Below are positions 1 through 7,469 of a stretch of DNA of 52,599 nt, in pieces; position 1 is the first letter of the stretch, and each line of letters begins with the position of its first letter. The stretch spans positions 1 through 52,599 of the forward strand of contig JAFXDG010000053.1 in assembly GCA_017521285.1 (NCBI GenBank), written 5' to 3'. Source of the stretch: Bacteroidaceae bacterium. GTDB taxonomy: Bacteria > Bacteroidota > Bacteroidia > Bacteroidales > Bacteroidaceae. The notes under the pieces are model-generated. The model saw nothing but the letters and a program-made list of their open reading frames with translations. It was not told where the DNA came from and did no database searches. Both the position numbers and the translations under genes were made by a program.

Positions 1-128
1 AAGGATGCCACCTCATTAATATAAACTCTTTCGCGCGCGCAGGAAAGATATTTTTTTGAGATTTACAAATAATAGTCGTTACGTGCGCGCGTGAGAATAG
101 TTTACTCATAAGGTGGCACACCTGGCAT
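1..128. repeat. 128-bp repeat, left copy (MITE-like)
   Basis: This segment matches 5820-5947 with only two mismatches in 128 bp, in the same orientation. Its ends are imperfect inverted repeats: TGCCACCT...ATAAACTCTT on the left against AGTTTACTCATAAGGTGGCA on the right, each followed inward by a GCGCGCG block. It has no coding capacity. A short relative lies at 2104-2161. The architecture resembles a miniature inverted-repeat element. It may continue left of the window, which begins at the first shared base. Confidence 0.85.
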
Positions 129-194
129 GATTGGGAGATAAATAACGAAATTCATCATACAGAAAAAAAGAGGATAACAGAATTTTCCCTAATG

Positions 195-227
195 AGTTGT
201 TTACATGAAAATAATGCACTATATTTG
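195..227 (+). promoter_or_regulatory. Bacteroidetes-type promoter of the AAA-ATPase/nuclease gene
   Basis: A -7 box TATATTTG lies at 220-227, with a TTGTTT -33-like element about 20 bp upstream. The start codon at 256 follows about 28 bp later, and no Shine-Dalgarno sequence is visible. The promoter lies between the left repeat and the gene, so the gene does not depend on the repeat for transcription. Confidence 0.6.
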
Positions 228-255
228 CCAATGAATTATTTACACCGGGAATTAT

Positions 256-2013
256 ATGACACCTTCACCGTCCAACTATCGGAAAAGAATCCCTTATGGG
301 ATGTCCAACTTTGCCAGTCTCCGCAGAGACGATTGCTATTTTGTTGACAAAACTGTGTTCATTCCTGAACTGGAAAGAGCCAACAAGTTCTTCTTCTTCA
401 TCCGCCCACGCCGTTTCGGCAAGAGCCTGACCCTATCGATGCTGAAACACTACTATGACATCAATCGGGCAGACAAGTTTGACGAACTCTTCGGCAACCT
501 CTACATCGGCAACCATCCAACGGAGGAAAGAAATTCCTATCTGATTATCGAACTGAATTTTTCGGTCATCGACGGAACGTTGGGGAACTACAAAAAGTCG
601 ATGGATGCACATTGCGGCATTCACTTCGAGTCTTTTTGTGATGTTTACTCCCATCTGCTTCCCGAAGGCATTCTGGAACGGCTGAAAAGCAAAAATGGTG
701 CCGTGGAGCAATTGCAACTGCTGATAGACGAATGTGCCAAAGTGGGCCGTAAGATTTATCTTTTCATTGATGAATATGACCATTTTACGAATGACATACT
801 CTCTGACCCTGCCCGTCTGAAAGATTATGAAAGCGAGACACACGGTGAAGGATACTTCCGCAAGTTCTTCAACACCATAAAGGCAGGGACTGCATCGGCC
901 ATCGAGCGTTGCTTCGTCACAGGTGTAAGTCCCGTGACTATGGACGACGTGACCAGTGGATTCAATATCGGAACCAACTACTCCCTGTCGCCACGGTTCA
1001 ACGAACTGATGGGATTCACGGAAGATGATGTGCGACAGATGTTGGACTACTACCGTACCACTTGCGAGTTCCACCACACGACGGACGAACTGATAGAGAT
1101 AATGAAACCGTGGTACGACAACTATTGTTTTGCCGAAGAGAGTTACGGCCGCACCACGATGTACAACTCCTGCATGGTGCTGTACTTTGTAGATAATTAT
1201 GTGAATGGCGACGGCAGGGTACCCAAATACATGCTGGAGGACAACATCCGTACAGACTACAATAAACTGCGTATGCTGGTGCGTCGTGACAATGAGTTCG
1301 GACACGATACATCCGTCATCCGTCGAATTGTGGAGCAGGGTTATATCACCGCCGAATTGAAAACGGGGTTCCCGGCCCGAAGCATCACTGACCCGCGGAA
1401 CTTCGTGAGCCTCCTCTACTATTTCGGTATGCTGAGTATTGACGGCACATTGGAAGGTGAAACCAAACTGATTATCCCCAATCAGGTAGTTCGCGAACAG
1501 ATATACAACTACCTGTTGGAAACCTACGAGAAGGAGGCTCTTACGCAAGAAGACTATATTCGTAGTGAACTCTCTGCAAAGTTGGCCTATCGGGAGGCCT
1601 GGCGTGAATACTTCGGCTATATTGCCGACTGTCTGCACCGCTACGCTTCGCAACGCGACAAACAGAAGGGGGAATCGTTTGTACACGGTTTCACGCTTGC
1701 CATGACTTCGCTGAACCGCTTTTATCGCGCCATCTCCGAGCAGGAGTGTCAGCAGGGATATGTCGATCTCTTCCTCCGTCCCGAGCTGGATATTTACAAA
1801 GATATGTTGCACAGCTATATCATCGAGTTCAAGTATGTGAAAAGCAGTGAACCTGACAGCCTTGTAGAAGTCAAACGTCAGGAGGCTATCAGTCAGGCCA
1901 ACCGCTATGCGGAAACAGACTTGGTTCGTTCATCCATTGGGCACACCACACTGCACAAGATTGTGATGGTGTATAAAGGCATGGAGATGAAGGTTTGCGA
2001 AGAAATTGAGTGA
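256..2013 (+). CDS. AAA-ATPase-like protein with C-terminal PD-(D/E)XK nuclease-like domain
   Basis: The 585-aa protein has a P-loop RPRRFGKS at about residues 50-57 and a Walker B YLFIDEYD at about 168-175. A C-terminal PD-(D/E)XK core shows D504 (GYVDLF) and E524-x-K526 (IIEFKY). This is the AAA-ATPase_like (PF09820) plus PD-(D/E)XK_9 (DUF1703) architecture, a family found in many copies in Bacteroidales genomes. Its function is not established; an ATP-driven nuclease linked to mobile DNA or defence is plausible but inferred. Both nuclease and ATPase residues are intact and the length is typical. It stands alone, bracketed by the 128-bp repeat on the left and a related palindrome on the right. 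Confidence 0.9.
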   Translation: MTPSPSNYRKRIPYGMSNFASLRRDDCYFVDKTVFIPELERANKFFFFIRPRRFGKSLTLSMLKHYYDINRADKFDELFGNLYIGNHPTEERNSYLIIELNFSVIDGTLGNYKKSMDAHCGIHFESFCDVYSHLLPEGILERLKSKNGAVEQLQLLIDECAKVGRKIYLFIDEYDHFTNDILSDPARLKDYESETHGEGYFRKFFNTIKAGTASAIERCFVTGVSPVTMDDVTSGFNIGTNYSLSPRFNELMGFTEDDVRQMLDYYRTTCEFHHTTDELIEIMKPWYDNYCFAEESYGRTTMYNSCMVLYFVDNYVNGDGRVPKYMLEDNIRTDYNKLRMLVRRDNEFGHDTSVIRRIVEQGYITAELKTGFPARSITDPRNFVSLLYYFGMLSIDGTLEGETKLIIPNQVVREQIYNYLLETYEKEALTQEDYIRSELSAKLAYREAWREYFGYIADCLHRYASQRDKQKGESFVHGFTLAMTSLNRFYRAISEQECQQGYVDLFLRPELDIYKDMLHSYIIEFKYVKSSEPDSLVEVKRQEAISQANRYAETDLVRSSIGHTTLHKIVMVYKGMEMKVCEEIE

Positions 2014-2103
2014 CATCAATAGCATAATGCCGAATTAACTATTGATACTTTCATTGAACCACCTTCAACGCCATCCAACGCTCCATCGGATGACGAGTAT
2101 GAC

Positions 2104-2161
2104 ACACCTTATAATACAAACTCTTCTGCACGCGAAGAAAATAGTTTGTATTATAAGGTGT
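2104..2161. repeat. Perfect 19-bp inverted repeat, related to the 128-bp repeat
   Basis: ACACCTTATAATACAAACT at 2104-2122 pairs perfectly with 2143-2161 across a 20-nt loop. The left arm and loop (AAACTCTTCTGCACGCGAAG) align with the left end of the 128-bp repeat (AAACTCTTTCGCGCGCGCAG), so it looks like a shorter member of the same family. It lies 90 bp after the nuclease gene. It could act as a terminator, but no T-run follows on the plus strand. Confidence 0.7.
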
Positions 2162-2248
2162 TCCACTAATAAAGGCGAAAGGCCAAATGAATGGTAATCT
2201 TATCAATCAACAAAATATGGGCATTTCTCTATGAGTATCTAAAAGAAA

Positions 2249-2294
2249 TCATTCCCAATGTTTCGGATTACTTTTTTCCGAGCATTGGGAATGA
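2249..2294. terminator. Hairpin between the converging nuclease and lipoprotein genes
   Basis: TCATTCCCAATG (2249-2260) pairs with CATTGGGAATGA (2283-2294), with an extra CGG/CCG inside a T-rich loop. It lies 38 bp past the stop of the minus-strand lipoprotein gene and is the most likely transcription end for it. The rest of 2014-2332 holds only this hairpin and the palindrome at 2104-2161. Confidence 0.5.
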
Positions 2295-2332
2295 CAGCGT
2301 TCAAATGATCATATATTTAGATGTGAATAGCT

Positions 2333-4285
2333 TTATTCACAGACGGGGCGGACAGAAAGTCCTTCTTCACGGGTTCCAATAATGACGTCATCAAAATAGC
2401 CATACTCAAAATGAAGACGAGTAACAACTAACCCCACCAAATCTTCGGAATAAGATGTATCCAACGTTCCAGTCCAATAGACACCCACTTCATTTGGAGT
2501 AAACCCTTGCTCAGCACCTGGTGCTCCAGCCCCTGCTGCAGGTAAAAAGATACTATTTCCATTTACACCTGTCACTTTTTTTCCTCTTACACCATTACAG
2601 ATAGAATCTGTCCATTCACAATTATTTGTCAGTTCCAGCATCTCATCAGCGGTTGGCATACGCCAATTTCCTCCCCATTTAACAGTTGCCACATCGTACT
2701 TCGTCCCTGATATTTCTGTTCCGATATTCACCACACCACCAGTTGACCAGTTTAGGTATTTATAGTTGAACATTGTATATTTCTCTTTTACTTCAGTTTC
2801 CCCCCAAGCATAATGATTGCCAAATTCTTCAGGTTTTGTAGCACCTACATTGTGCGATGCCCATTTCACACTTAACCCTAAATCTATCGCTTCTGCTGTA
2901 CCCGTAACGTTCTCTGCGGCTGTTGTGAAACTTTTCACTTCTCCATAAATGTATTGGTCATTGATGCGCATGTATGCACGATAATAATAAGTTGTGCTTG
3001 ATTCCAAACCGTCCAAATCCACTGAATGGAAATTCAATTTACTGCTTTCTTCATTTGAATAATCAATTCTATTGTATTTTATTCCATTCTCAACTGTTGG
3101 ACTTTCATTGTCTTTGCTATAACAGAAGCCAAATTCTGCATTGTTCCAACCGTTAATTTGAGCATTCAATGTTACGGAAGTACCTTTAATTTCCGTTGCT
3201 TCAAGTGTCACTATTTGGGGATGTACTATACAAATGTTTGTTGCATCAATGTCTTTTAAAATCATTTTCAATTGTGCGTTATGATCTTTTTGAGGAACAA
3301 GATTGAATGCTTCTTGAATGTTATTTCCCTGTAACATATGGAGATATAATTGACAACCAATCATTTTTCCTACATAGTTAGTTTCATCATATCCCCAATA
3401 TACACTTGCCCCACATCCTATAAATGTTTTTGCTAGAGTATTTGTTCCCATCAATGATTGACAAGCAGTGTTAAAAAATAATGAATTTCTAAATTTACCT
3501 TGCATTGAATATTTAAAAAAGTCTTCAGAGAGACAAATATATTTTATATTTCCTATATTACCAATTTGATAACCTTTTACACCTCTCCTACCCATCTCTA
3601 CGACACATTCCCATTCATCGTGAACACGTTCACCAGAGGCTATCCAATGAAGATCATTTTTTTTATCATATGCACCATGTGTTATAAAAAAGATCACATC
3701 ATAATTCGTCAAAGAGTCTCTTAAAAAAAGTGTATTTATTTCTTCACCATCTTTTGAAGTTATCTCAAATCCGTTTCTTTTAAACTCTTTACCTAAAAAT
3801 TTATATTGTTTATTTAGAAAAGCCCTTGATTCATCATTCGCTTGTTGATTCAGAATACATACTTTTTTTAAATCCTTCATGTGTTTGTGTTCGTTCCAAG
3901 AAATATTTCTTGTATAAATAGAGTCATCACTTAAAAATTTTGTTATTTTTTCTATCTCAATTTTCTCTTTATCAGCATCTGGTGTATAAAGCCAAGACAA
4001 AGGGAAACCGCCTTCTGTTTCAACAAACAAAGCTGTATTTGTAACCCAAGCATCAGCTACACCTTCCATGTTTTTTATTTCATCCAAATGAGTAGCTAAC
4101 TCTTCTATTGTTTCACATTCAGTAAAAAGAGGATCTATTTCTTCACTTACCGCAACAACGCAATCCGCAATCTTCTCAATGTCTATTTCTGTCTTGTTAT
4201 TATCAGGTGCAGGTTCTACAGAATTAGATTCACTACAAGCCATTGCAAAGATACCAAGTAAAAGAGCAAATGTAATTTTTCTCAT
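2333..4285 (-). CDS. Caspase-fold (clan CD-like) lipoprotein with Fn3-like and FISUMP-type domains
   Basis: The 650-aa protein starts with a lipoprotein signal (FAMAC, Cys17). Residues about 138-330 look like a caspase-fold peptidase: a hydrophobic strand leading to His203-Gly204 (FFITHGAYD), then a second strand ending in Cys275 (FFNTACQS), the usual His/Cys dyad layout. Residues about 355-457 resemble a fibronectin-III-like module (TTYYYRAYM...GEVKSFTT). Residues about 465-650 resemble the FISUMP/DUF1566-type domain (LGLSVKWASHNVGA, WRMPTADEM, SVRPVCE). It is probably anchored in the outer membrane. Fold and dyad are read from motifs; the substrate is unknown. It follows the beta-barrel gene on the same strand and has no obvious promoter of its own, so cotranscription is likely. 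The peptidase region is AT-richer than the FISUMP part, consistent with domain shuffling or transfer. Confidence 0.75.
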   Translation of the reverse strand: MRKITFALLLGIFAMACSESNSVEPAPDNNKTEIDIEKIADCVVAVSEEIDPLFTECETIEELATHLDEIKNMEGVADAWVTNTALFVETEGGFPLSWLYTPDADKEKIEIEKITKFLSDDSIYTRNISWNEHKHMKDLKKVCILNQQANDESRAFLNKQYKFLGKEFKRNGFEITSKDGEEINTLFLRDSLTNYDVIFFITHGAYDKKNDLHWIASGERVHDEWECVVEMGRRGVKGYQIGNIGNIKYICLSEDFFKYSMQGKFRNSLFFNTACQSLMGTNTLAKTFIGCGASVYWGYDETNYVGKMIGCQLYLHMLQGNNIQEAFNLVPQKDHNAQLKMILKDIDATNICIVHPQIVTLEATEIKGTSVTLNAQINGWNNAEFGFCYSKDNESPTVENGIKYNRIDYSNEESSKLNFHSVDLDGLESSTTYYYRAYMRINDQYIYGEVKSFTTAAENVTGTAEAIDLGLSVKWASHNVGATKPEEFGNHYAWGETEVKEKYTMFNYKYLNWSTGGVVNIGTEISGTKYDVATVKWGGNWRMPTADEMLELTNNCEWTDSICNGVRGKKVTGVNGNSIFLPAAGAGAPGAEQGFTPNEVGVYWTGTLDTSYSEDLVGLVVTRLHFEYGYFDDVIIGTREEGLSVRPVCE

Positions 4286-4338
4286 TATTATATATTTTTG
4301 TTATTCACTTAATTTGGGAACTCTTCATTAAATTAGTA

Positions 4339-4370
4339 AGGGTGTGTCAGAAAAAAAGCAGACACACCCT
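4339..4370. terminator. Hairpin between the beta-barrel and caspase-like genes
   Basis: GGGTGTGTC and GACACACCC flank a loop of A residues (T-rich on the minus strand). It lies 45 bp after the stop of the minus-strand beta-barrel gene. There is no T-run after the stem on the minus strand, so it may attenuate transcription into the next gene instead of ending it completely. Confidence 0.45.
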
Positions 4371-4413
4371 CCACATTCATAATAAAACTAATTTCAGCAT
4401 ATTCTTACTGTCC

Positions 4414-4992
4414 TTAAAATTTATATGTGGCACCAACGCCGAATACAACTTGATTGAAATTGTTGATAATCTGATATTTCAATTCTGCACCAATTGAGAA
4501 CTTTTCGTTAAGCTGGTATTCTCCACCAACACCAATGTTGACAGCAATCTCACCATCGCTTGATGATTCCTCACCACCTTCACCCTTATAGATGTCTTCT
4601 AAATCTTCATAGAAATCGTCCAAATCATAACGAGTCTTGGCTGAATAACCACTATAATCAAAAATGTCTTCAAAACTCCAAGTATATTTGCAATTGGCAT
4701 AGCCCAAACCTGCCAAAGGATAAACCTTAATGTTTTCAGCAACATCAAACATATAATGGAAGTTCACATTGATGTCCCAAAATCCAAGTCCGTCTTTCTC
4801 CAAATAATAATCAAAAGATGGTTCTACACGAATTGCATCCGTAATCCCATATTGGAACTTAGCTCCAAATCCTACATTACTGATTTCCGAACCATAATTA
4901 ACGTTTATACCAACTACTTTTTCACCTTTTTGTGCCATAGCAGCACCAACACCTACCATAAGGATGATAGCGACCATAAAAATTTTCTTCAT
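4414..4992 (-). CDS. Small outer-membrane beta-barrel protein
   Basis: The 192-aa protein has a cleavable signal peptide (MKKIFMVAIILMVGVGAAMAQ) and alternating strands ending in Phe (VVFGVGATYKF), the classic end of an eight-stranded outer-membrane barrel of the OmpA/OmpX-like porin-family type. The strand pattern includes GINVNYGSE, GAKFQYGI, VEPSFDYYL and SIGAELKYQI. One long acidic loop (DLDDFYEDLEDIYKGEGGEE) faces outward in such folds. A promoter lies 72 bp upstream. It is followed by the caspase-fold lipoprotein, so the two may work together at the cell surface; this is inferred from order only. Confidence 0.85.
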   Translation of the reverse strand: MKKIFMVAIILMVGVGAAMAQKGEKVVGINVNYGSEISNVGFGAKFQYGITDAIRVEPSFDYYLEKDGLGFWDINVNFHYMFDVAENIKVYPLAGLGYANCKYTWSFEDIFDYSGYSAKTRYDLDDFYEDLEDIYKGEGGEESSSDGEIAVNIGVGGEYQLNEKFSIGAELKYQIINNFNQVVFGVGATYKF

Positions 4993-5063
4993 CTTTGCTT
5001 AATGTTTAAGTCTTCTCTACTCTATTTAGGCTTTTCGATTCCGCCATTCATTGTTTGTTTGTG

Positions 5064-5071
5064 CAAATGTA
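5064..5071 (-). promoter_or_regulatory. -7 box of the beta-barrel gene
   Basis: On the minus strand the sequence reads TACATTTG, matching TAnnTTTG. It is placed 72 bp before the start codon of the barrel gene. Confidence 0.5.
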
Positions 5072-5166
5072 GATAATAAATAACACACAAAGCATATTTA
5101 TATATAGCGGAAAAAGCACAATAGTGTGGCGAATTTTGCAACATATCACCAACTCTTTGCTAGGGT

Positions 5167-5373
5167 TTACAGATCCAATTCTTCTGAAAGGTCAAGAAAG
5201 AAGTTACGATTCAATATGATTGAAATATGTCGAAGGACAGAAGTGTCAATACTCTGTTTCTGGAAAATTCGATAAATATTGGAGCGGTCGCACGCCAATT
5301 TACGGGCCAACCAAGAGACGCTACGTTCCTGATGTTCCAATTCTTCTTTGATAAGTTCACCTATTGCTTTCAT
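5167..5373 (-). CDS. Short XRE-like helix-turn-helix protein
   Basis: The 68-aa protein is almost entirely one helix-turn-helix: SVSWLARKLACDRSNIYRIF is a good recognition-helix pair of the Cro/XRE type. It lacks any effector domain and is of a size typical for small Bacteroidales XRE-like proteins. It lies directly after a strongly folded transcript candidate (5395-5645, same strand), so its expression may be set by read-through of that structure. Its targets are unknown; the neighbouring accessory genes are possible. Confidence 0.7.
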   Translation of the reverse strand: MKAIGELIKEELEHQERSVSWLARKLACDRSNIYRIFQKQSIDTSVLRHISIILNRNFFLDLSEELDL

Positions 5374-5394
5374 CGTGTTGTGACTTTTATAGAA

Positions 5395-5632
5395 ACAAAA
5401 AAGGCGAAAAACTACCCAATGCTTGTCCTTGCTTTAGGTACCGCCAAGTAACCCCACGTATAACAAGCAAAGGATAGTTCACGCCTTTTTTAGAGACGTG
5501 AACTTCCCACCACTTGTTCTCATACGTTGATTTTTGGCGGTTTCAAAGCAAGGAGAACAAGAGCTAAAAGCTCAAAATCCATATTTCAAGTATCAGGTAG
5601 GACGCTTCCTGCCTCAATTAATACTAATTTAT
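5395..5632 (-). ncRNA. Strongly structured RNA candidate (6S-like long hairpin or leader)
   Basis: About 140 bp (5422-5561) forms nested inverted repeats: 5422-5425/5558-5561, 5426-5435/5545-5554 (TCCTTGCTTT), 5440-5447/5534-5541 (ACCGCCAA), 5456-5467/5513-5527 (ACGTAT and AACAAG with a small bulge) and 5477-5483/5497-5503 (GTTCACG). On the minus strand a -7 box TATCTTTG lies at 5638-5645, and the transcript would end in CGCCTTTTTTG near 5395. A second fold is possible because AAAAAAGGCG in the apical loop can pair with the terminal CGCCTTTTTT. A long rod with internal bulges resembles 6S RNA, but identity is not established. It could instead be a regulatory leader of the HTH gene just downstream. 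Confidence 0.55.
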
Positions 5633-5637
5633 TGTGG

Positions 5638-5645
5638 CAAAGATA
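5638..5645 (-). promoter_or_regulatory. -7 box of the structured RNA candidate
   Basis: The minus strand reads TATCTTTGCC, a perfect TAnnTTTG. Transcription would start near 5631 and run into the nested inverted repeats and then the HTH gene. Confidence 0.55.
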
Positions 5646-5819
5646 CACATTTTTAGGAAGAGTAAAGAACGCAGAGTAAGGAATTTCGCGAATTGTGCTG
5701 AAAAACATATTTTCATTAACGACAATGATTATAGCAACGCTTATAGCTAACAAACAGAGATAACCATATAGAAAGATTCAGCAACGCTTCAACATCGTCC
5801 GCCAACTGAATCAGATGAC

Positions 5820-5947
5820 AAGGGTGCCACCTCATTAATATAAACTCTTTCGCGCGCGCAGGAAAGATATTTTTTTGAGATTTACAAATAATAGTCATTA
5901 CGTGCGCGCGTGAGAATAGTTTACTCATAAGGTGGCACACCTGGCAT
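5820..5947. repeat. 128-bp repeat, right copy (MITE-like)
   Basis: Same orientation as 1-128, differing at two positions. Together the copies bound 5.7 kb holding the nuclease-like, caspase-like, barrel and HTH genes. Between 5646 and 5819 I see no gene, only AT-rich sequence. Confidence 0.85.
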
Positions 5948-6001
5948 AAACGAGTGACACGTCTATACTCCTAAGCGAAGCGCCACTTCTACACTCCTGT
6001 A

Positions 6002-6026
6002 CTCCTGAAAGTTGAGCTTGCGAAAC
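6002..6026. repeat. Dispersed 25-bp repeat, copy 1
   Basis: The sequence here is the reverse complement, with two mismatches, of 17184-17208 (core AAGCTCAACTTTC). Both copies are near short ACTCCTG repeats. It is non-coding, probably a degraded intergenic repeat. Confidence 0.6.
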
Positions 6027-6118
6027 TTGAACAATTTACTCGAGAAAGTTAAATCGATTATAGTTCAAACTCCGTTCGTCTGAAGTATTAACACTCCGGC
6101 CGAACGGAGTTAATACGA

Positions 6119-6146
6119 AAAAAGCCTTGCAATTGCAAGGCTTTTT
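6119..6146 (-). terminator. Terminator of tRNA-His
   Basis: A perfect 28-bp palindrome, AAAAAGCCTTGC then AATTGCAAGGCTTTTT, sits directly after the 3' end of the tRNA in its direction of transcription. A second hairpin lies just beyond it (arms AACTCCGTTCG at 6069-6079 and CGAACGGAGTT at 6101-6111). Confidence 0.85.
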
Positions 6147-6223
6147 GGGGTGACTAGTGGGATTCGAACCCACGACATTCAGAACCACAATCTGACGCTC
6201 TAACCGACTGAACTATAGTCACC
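6146..6223 (-). tRNA. tRNA-His (anticodon GTG)
   Basis: Read on the minus strand the gene folds as a complete cloverleaf. The 8-bp acceptor pairing GGTGACTA/TAGTCACC includes the extra G(-1):C73 pair specific to tRNA-His. The anticodon stem TCAGA/TCTGA holds the loop TTGTGGT, giving anticodon GTG at plus positions 6186-6188. The T arm contains GGTTCGAATCC, and the CCA end is encoded. The accessory patch lies on its 3' side. Confidence 0.97.
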
Positions 6224-6299
6224 ATGTATAGGGCTTTTCTCTAAAAGCGATGCAAAGGTAGTACTTATTCTTGAAACGTGCAAACTTTAGAGCAAGTTT

Positions 6300-7469
6300 T
6301 TACTCAAAAAAATATTCCCTAATTCCTATATTGCTCTTTTTGAACAGATTGCGTACACTCTTCAAAAAACGGTCAAGACGACTCTTTTCGGCCTCATTGA
6401 TAGTTTGGGGCGGATCGGCAGCCGGATAGAGCAAATAGTTTCCCCCACCCCGAAGCGACGGACGTGATGTCCACACCAAACTGTACGAACAATCGGCCAA
6501 GGCCGCAATGTGACCAATCTTTTTCAATTCGAGCTTGACCATGGCACCACCATCGGTATTAGGGACTGACATATTGGAGATATAATTACCCAACGAATAA
6601 ACAACAAGGTGGCGGGCAGCAATGTACTCGTCAGAGCGCACCTCCATGGGTTGAAGCACATGAGGATGACCACCAATCACATGGTCAACACCATTAGCTA
6701 TAAGCCAATCGACCAATTGGCGCTCCTGACGTTCGGGTTGCAGGCGATATTCAATCCCCCAATGCATACATGCAATGATGACATCGGCTTTCATAGAGCG
6801 AGCTTTGGCAATATCGGCCAATATCTGTTCTCTATCAATATAGTTCACCACATTGGGCGCCTGCACCTCAATGCCATTGGTTGCATAAGTATAGCTGAGA
6901 AGAGCTATACGAAAGCCGTTCTTTTGAATGATAAGAGGATAGCGTTTCTCGCGTGCGTCACTATTAATATATGTACCCGCGTGAGGAATTTGCAGGGAGT
7001 CGAGCACGCGGATGGTACGCTCAAGCCCTTTCTGACGTCTGTCCAAGCAATGGTTGTTAGCCGTCAGGAGGATGTCGAAGCCTGCCTCCTTAATGGCTTG
7101 GGCATATTCATCGGGAGCACTGAATTGAGGATAGCCCCGATAAGGACGGCCAGCAAGAGTCACTTCAAGATTGGCTATGGCCACATCGGCACGGCTGACC
7201 TCTTCTTTGACATACTGAAAACAAGGAGTATAGTCATAAGAGCCATCCGATTGGCGAGCCGCATCAATCTGTCCCTGATGTTGCATCAAATCACCCGCAA
7301 AAAGCAGGGTAATGCGTCCGAATTCTTGAGCAGAAAGGGAGAAAGGGAAAAGGAGAAAGAAAAGACCCACCCTAACTCTCCCTGTGAGGGAGGAAACTGA
7401 GAATGCTTCAACTATCCAATCCCCCTCCCTCACAGGGAGGGATGGGGTGGGTCTTTGAGTCCGTCTCAT
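6300..7469 (-). CDS. CapA-family (PGA_cap) metallophosphatase-fold protein
   Basis: The 389-aa protein carries the CapA / poly-gamma-glutamate capsule protein fold: LLFAGDLM, TANNHCLDR, HWGIEY and GGHPHVLQP are the metal-site motifs of this calcineurin-like family. Members take part in capsule or cell-wall polymer metabolism; the substrate here is not known. The start codon overlaps the folD stop as TAATG, so translation is coupled and the start is well supported. The N-terminus is odd: residues about 5-37 are encoded by a 96-bp palindromic repeat, which precedes the hydrophobic signal-peptide core (GLFFLLFPFSLSAQ). The repeat therefore lengthened the N-region of the signal peptide without breaking the frame. 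Confidence 0.85.
   Translation of the reverse strand: MRRTQRPTPSLPVREGDWIVEAFSVSSLTGRVRVGLFFLLFPFSLSAQEFGRITLLFAGDLMQHQGQIDAARQSDGSYDYTPCFQYVKEEVSRADVAIANLEVTLAGRPYRGYPQFSAPDEYAQAIKEAGFDILLTANNHCLDRRQKGLERTIRVLDSLQIPHAGTYINSDAREKRYPLIIQKNGFRIALLSYTYATNGIEVQAPNVVNYIDREQILADIAKARSMKADVIIACMHWGIEYRLQPERQERQLVDWLIANGVDHVIGGHPHVLQPMEVRSDEYIAARHLVVYSLGNYISNMSVPNTDGGAMVKLELKKIGHIAALADCSYSLVWTSRPSLRGGGNYLLYPAADPPQTINEAEKSRLDRFLKSVRNLFKKSNIGIREYFFE
7361..7456. repeat. Palindromic repeat inside the CapA-like gene
   Basis: Two 33-bp arms (7361-7393 and 7424-7456) are inverted copies with about five mismatches, beginning AAAGACCCACCC and each containing a small inner hairpin (CTCCCTGTGAGGGAG type). The 96-bp length equals 32 codons. 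The architecture matches the repeat at 48285-48386. Confidence 0.8.

Noticed and set aside
433-1812. 459-codon open frame on the minus strand
   Set aside because: It lies wholly inside the AAA-ATPase/nuclease gene on the other strand; its product is low in recognisable motifs, while the plus-strand protein has intact Walker and nuclease motifs.
2191-2382. 63-codon open frame on the plus strand after the nuclease gene
   Set aside because: It runs through a terminator-like hairpin and into the antisense end of the lipoprotein gene, with no promoter or motif.
5716-5940. 74-codon open frame on the minus strand
   Set aside because: About half of it is the 128-bp repeat read through; no homology signal or start context.
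5820-6223. tRNA-His as an integration site with attL/attR
   Set aside because: The direct repeat does not contain any part of the tRNA, no integrase is present, and the tRNA 3' end is not duplicated in the window.
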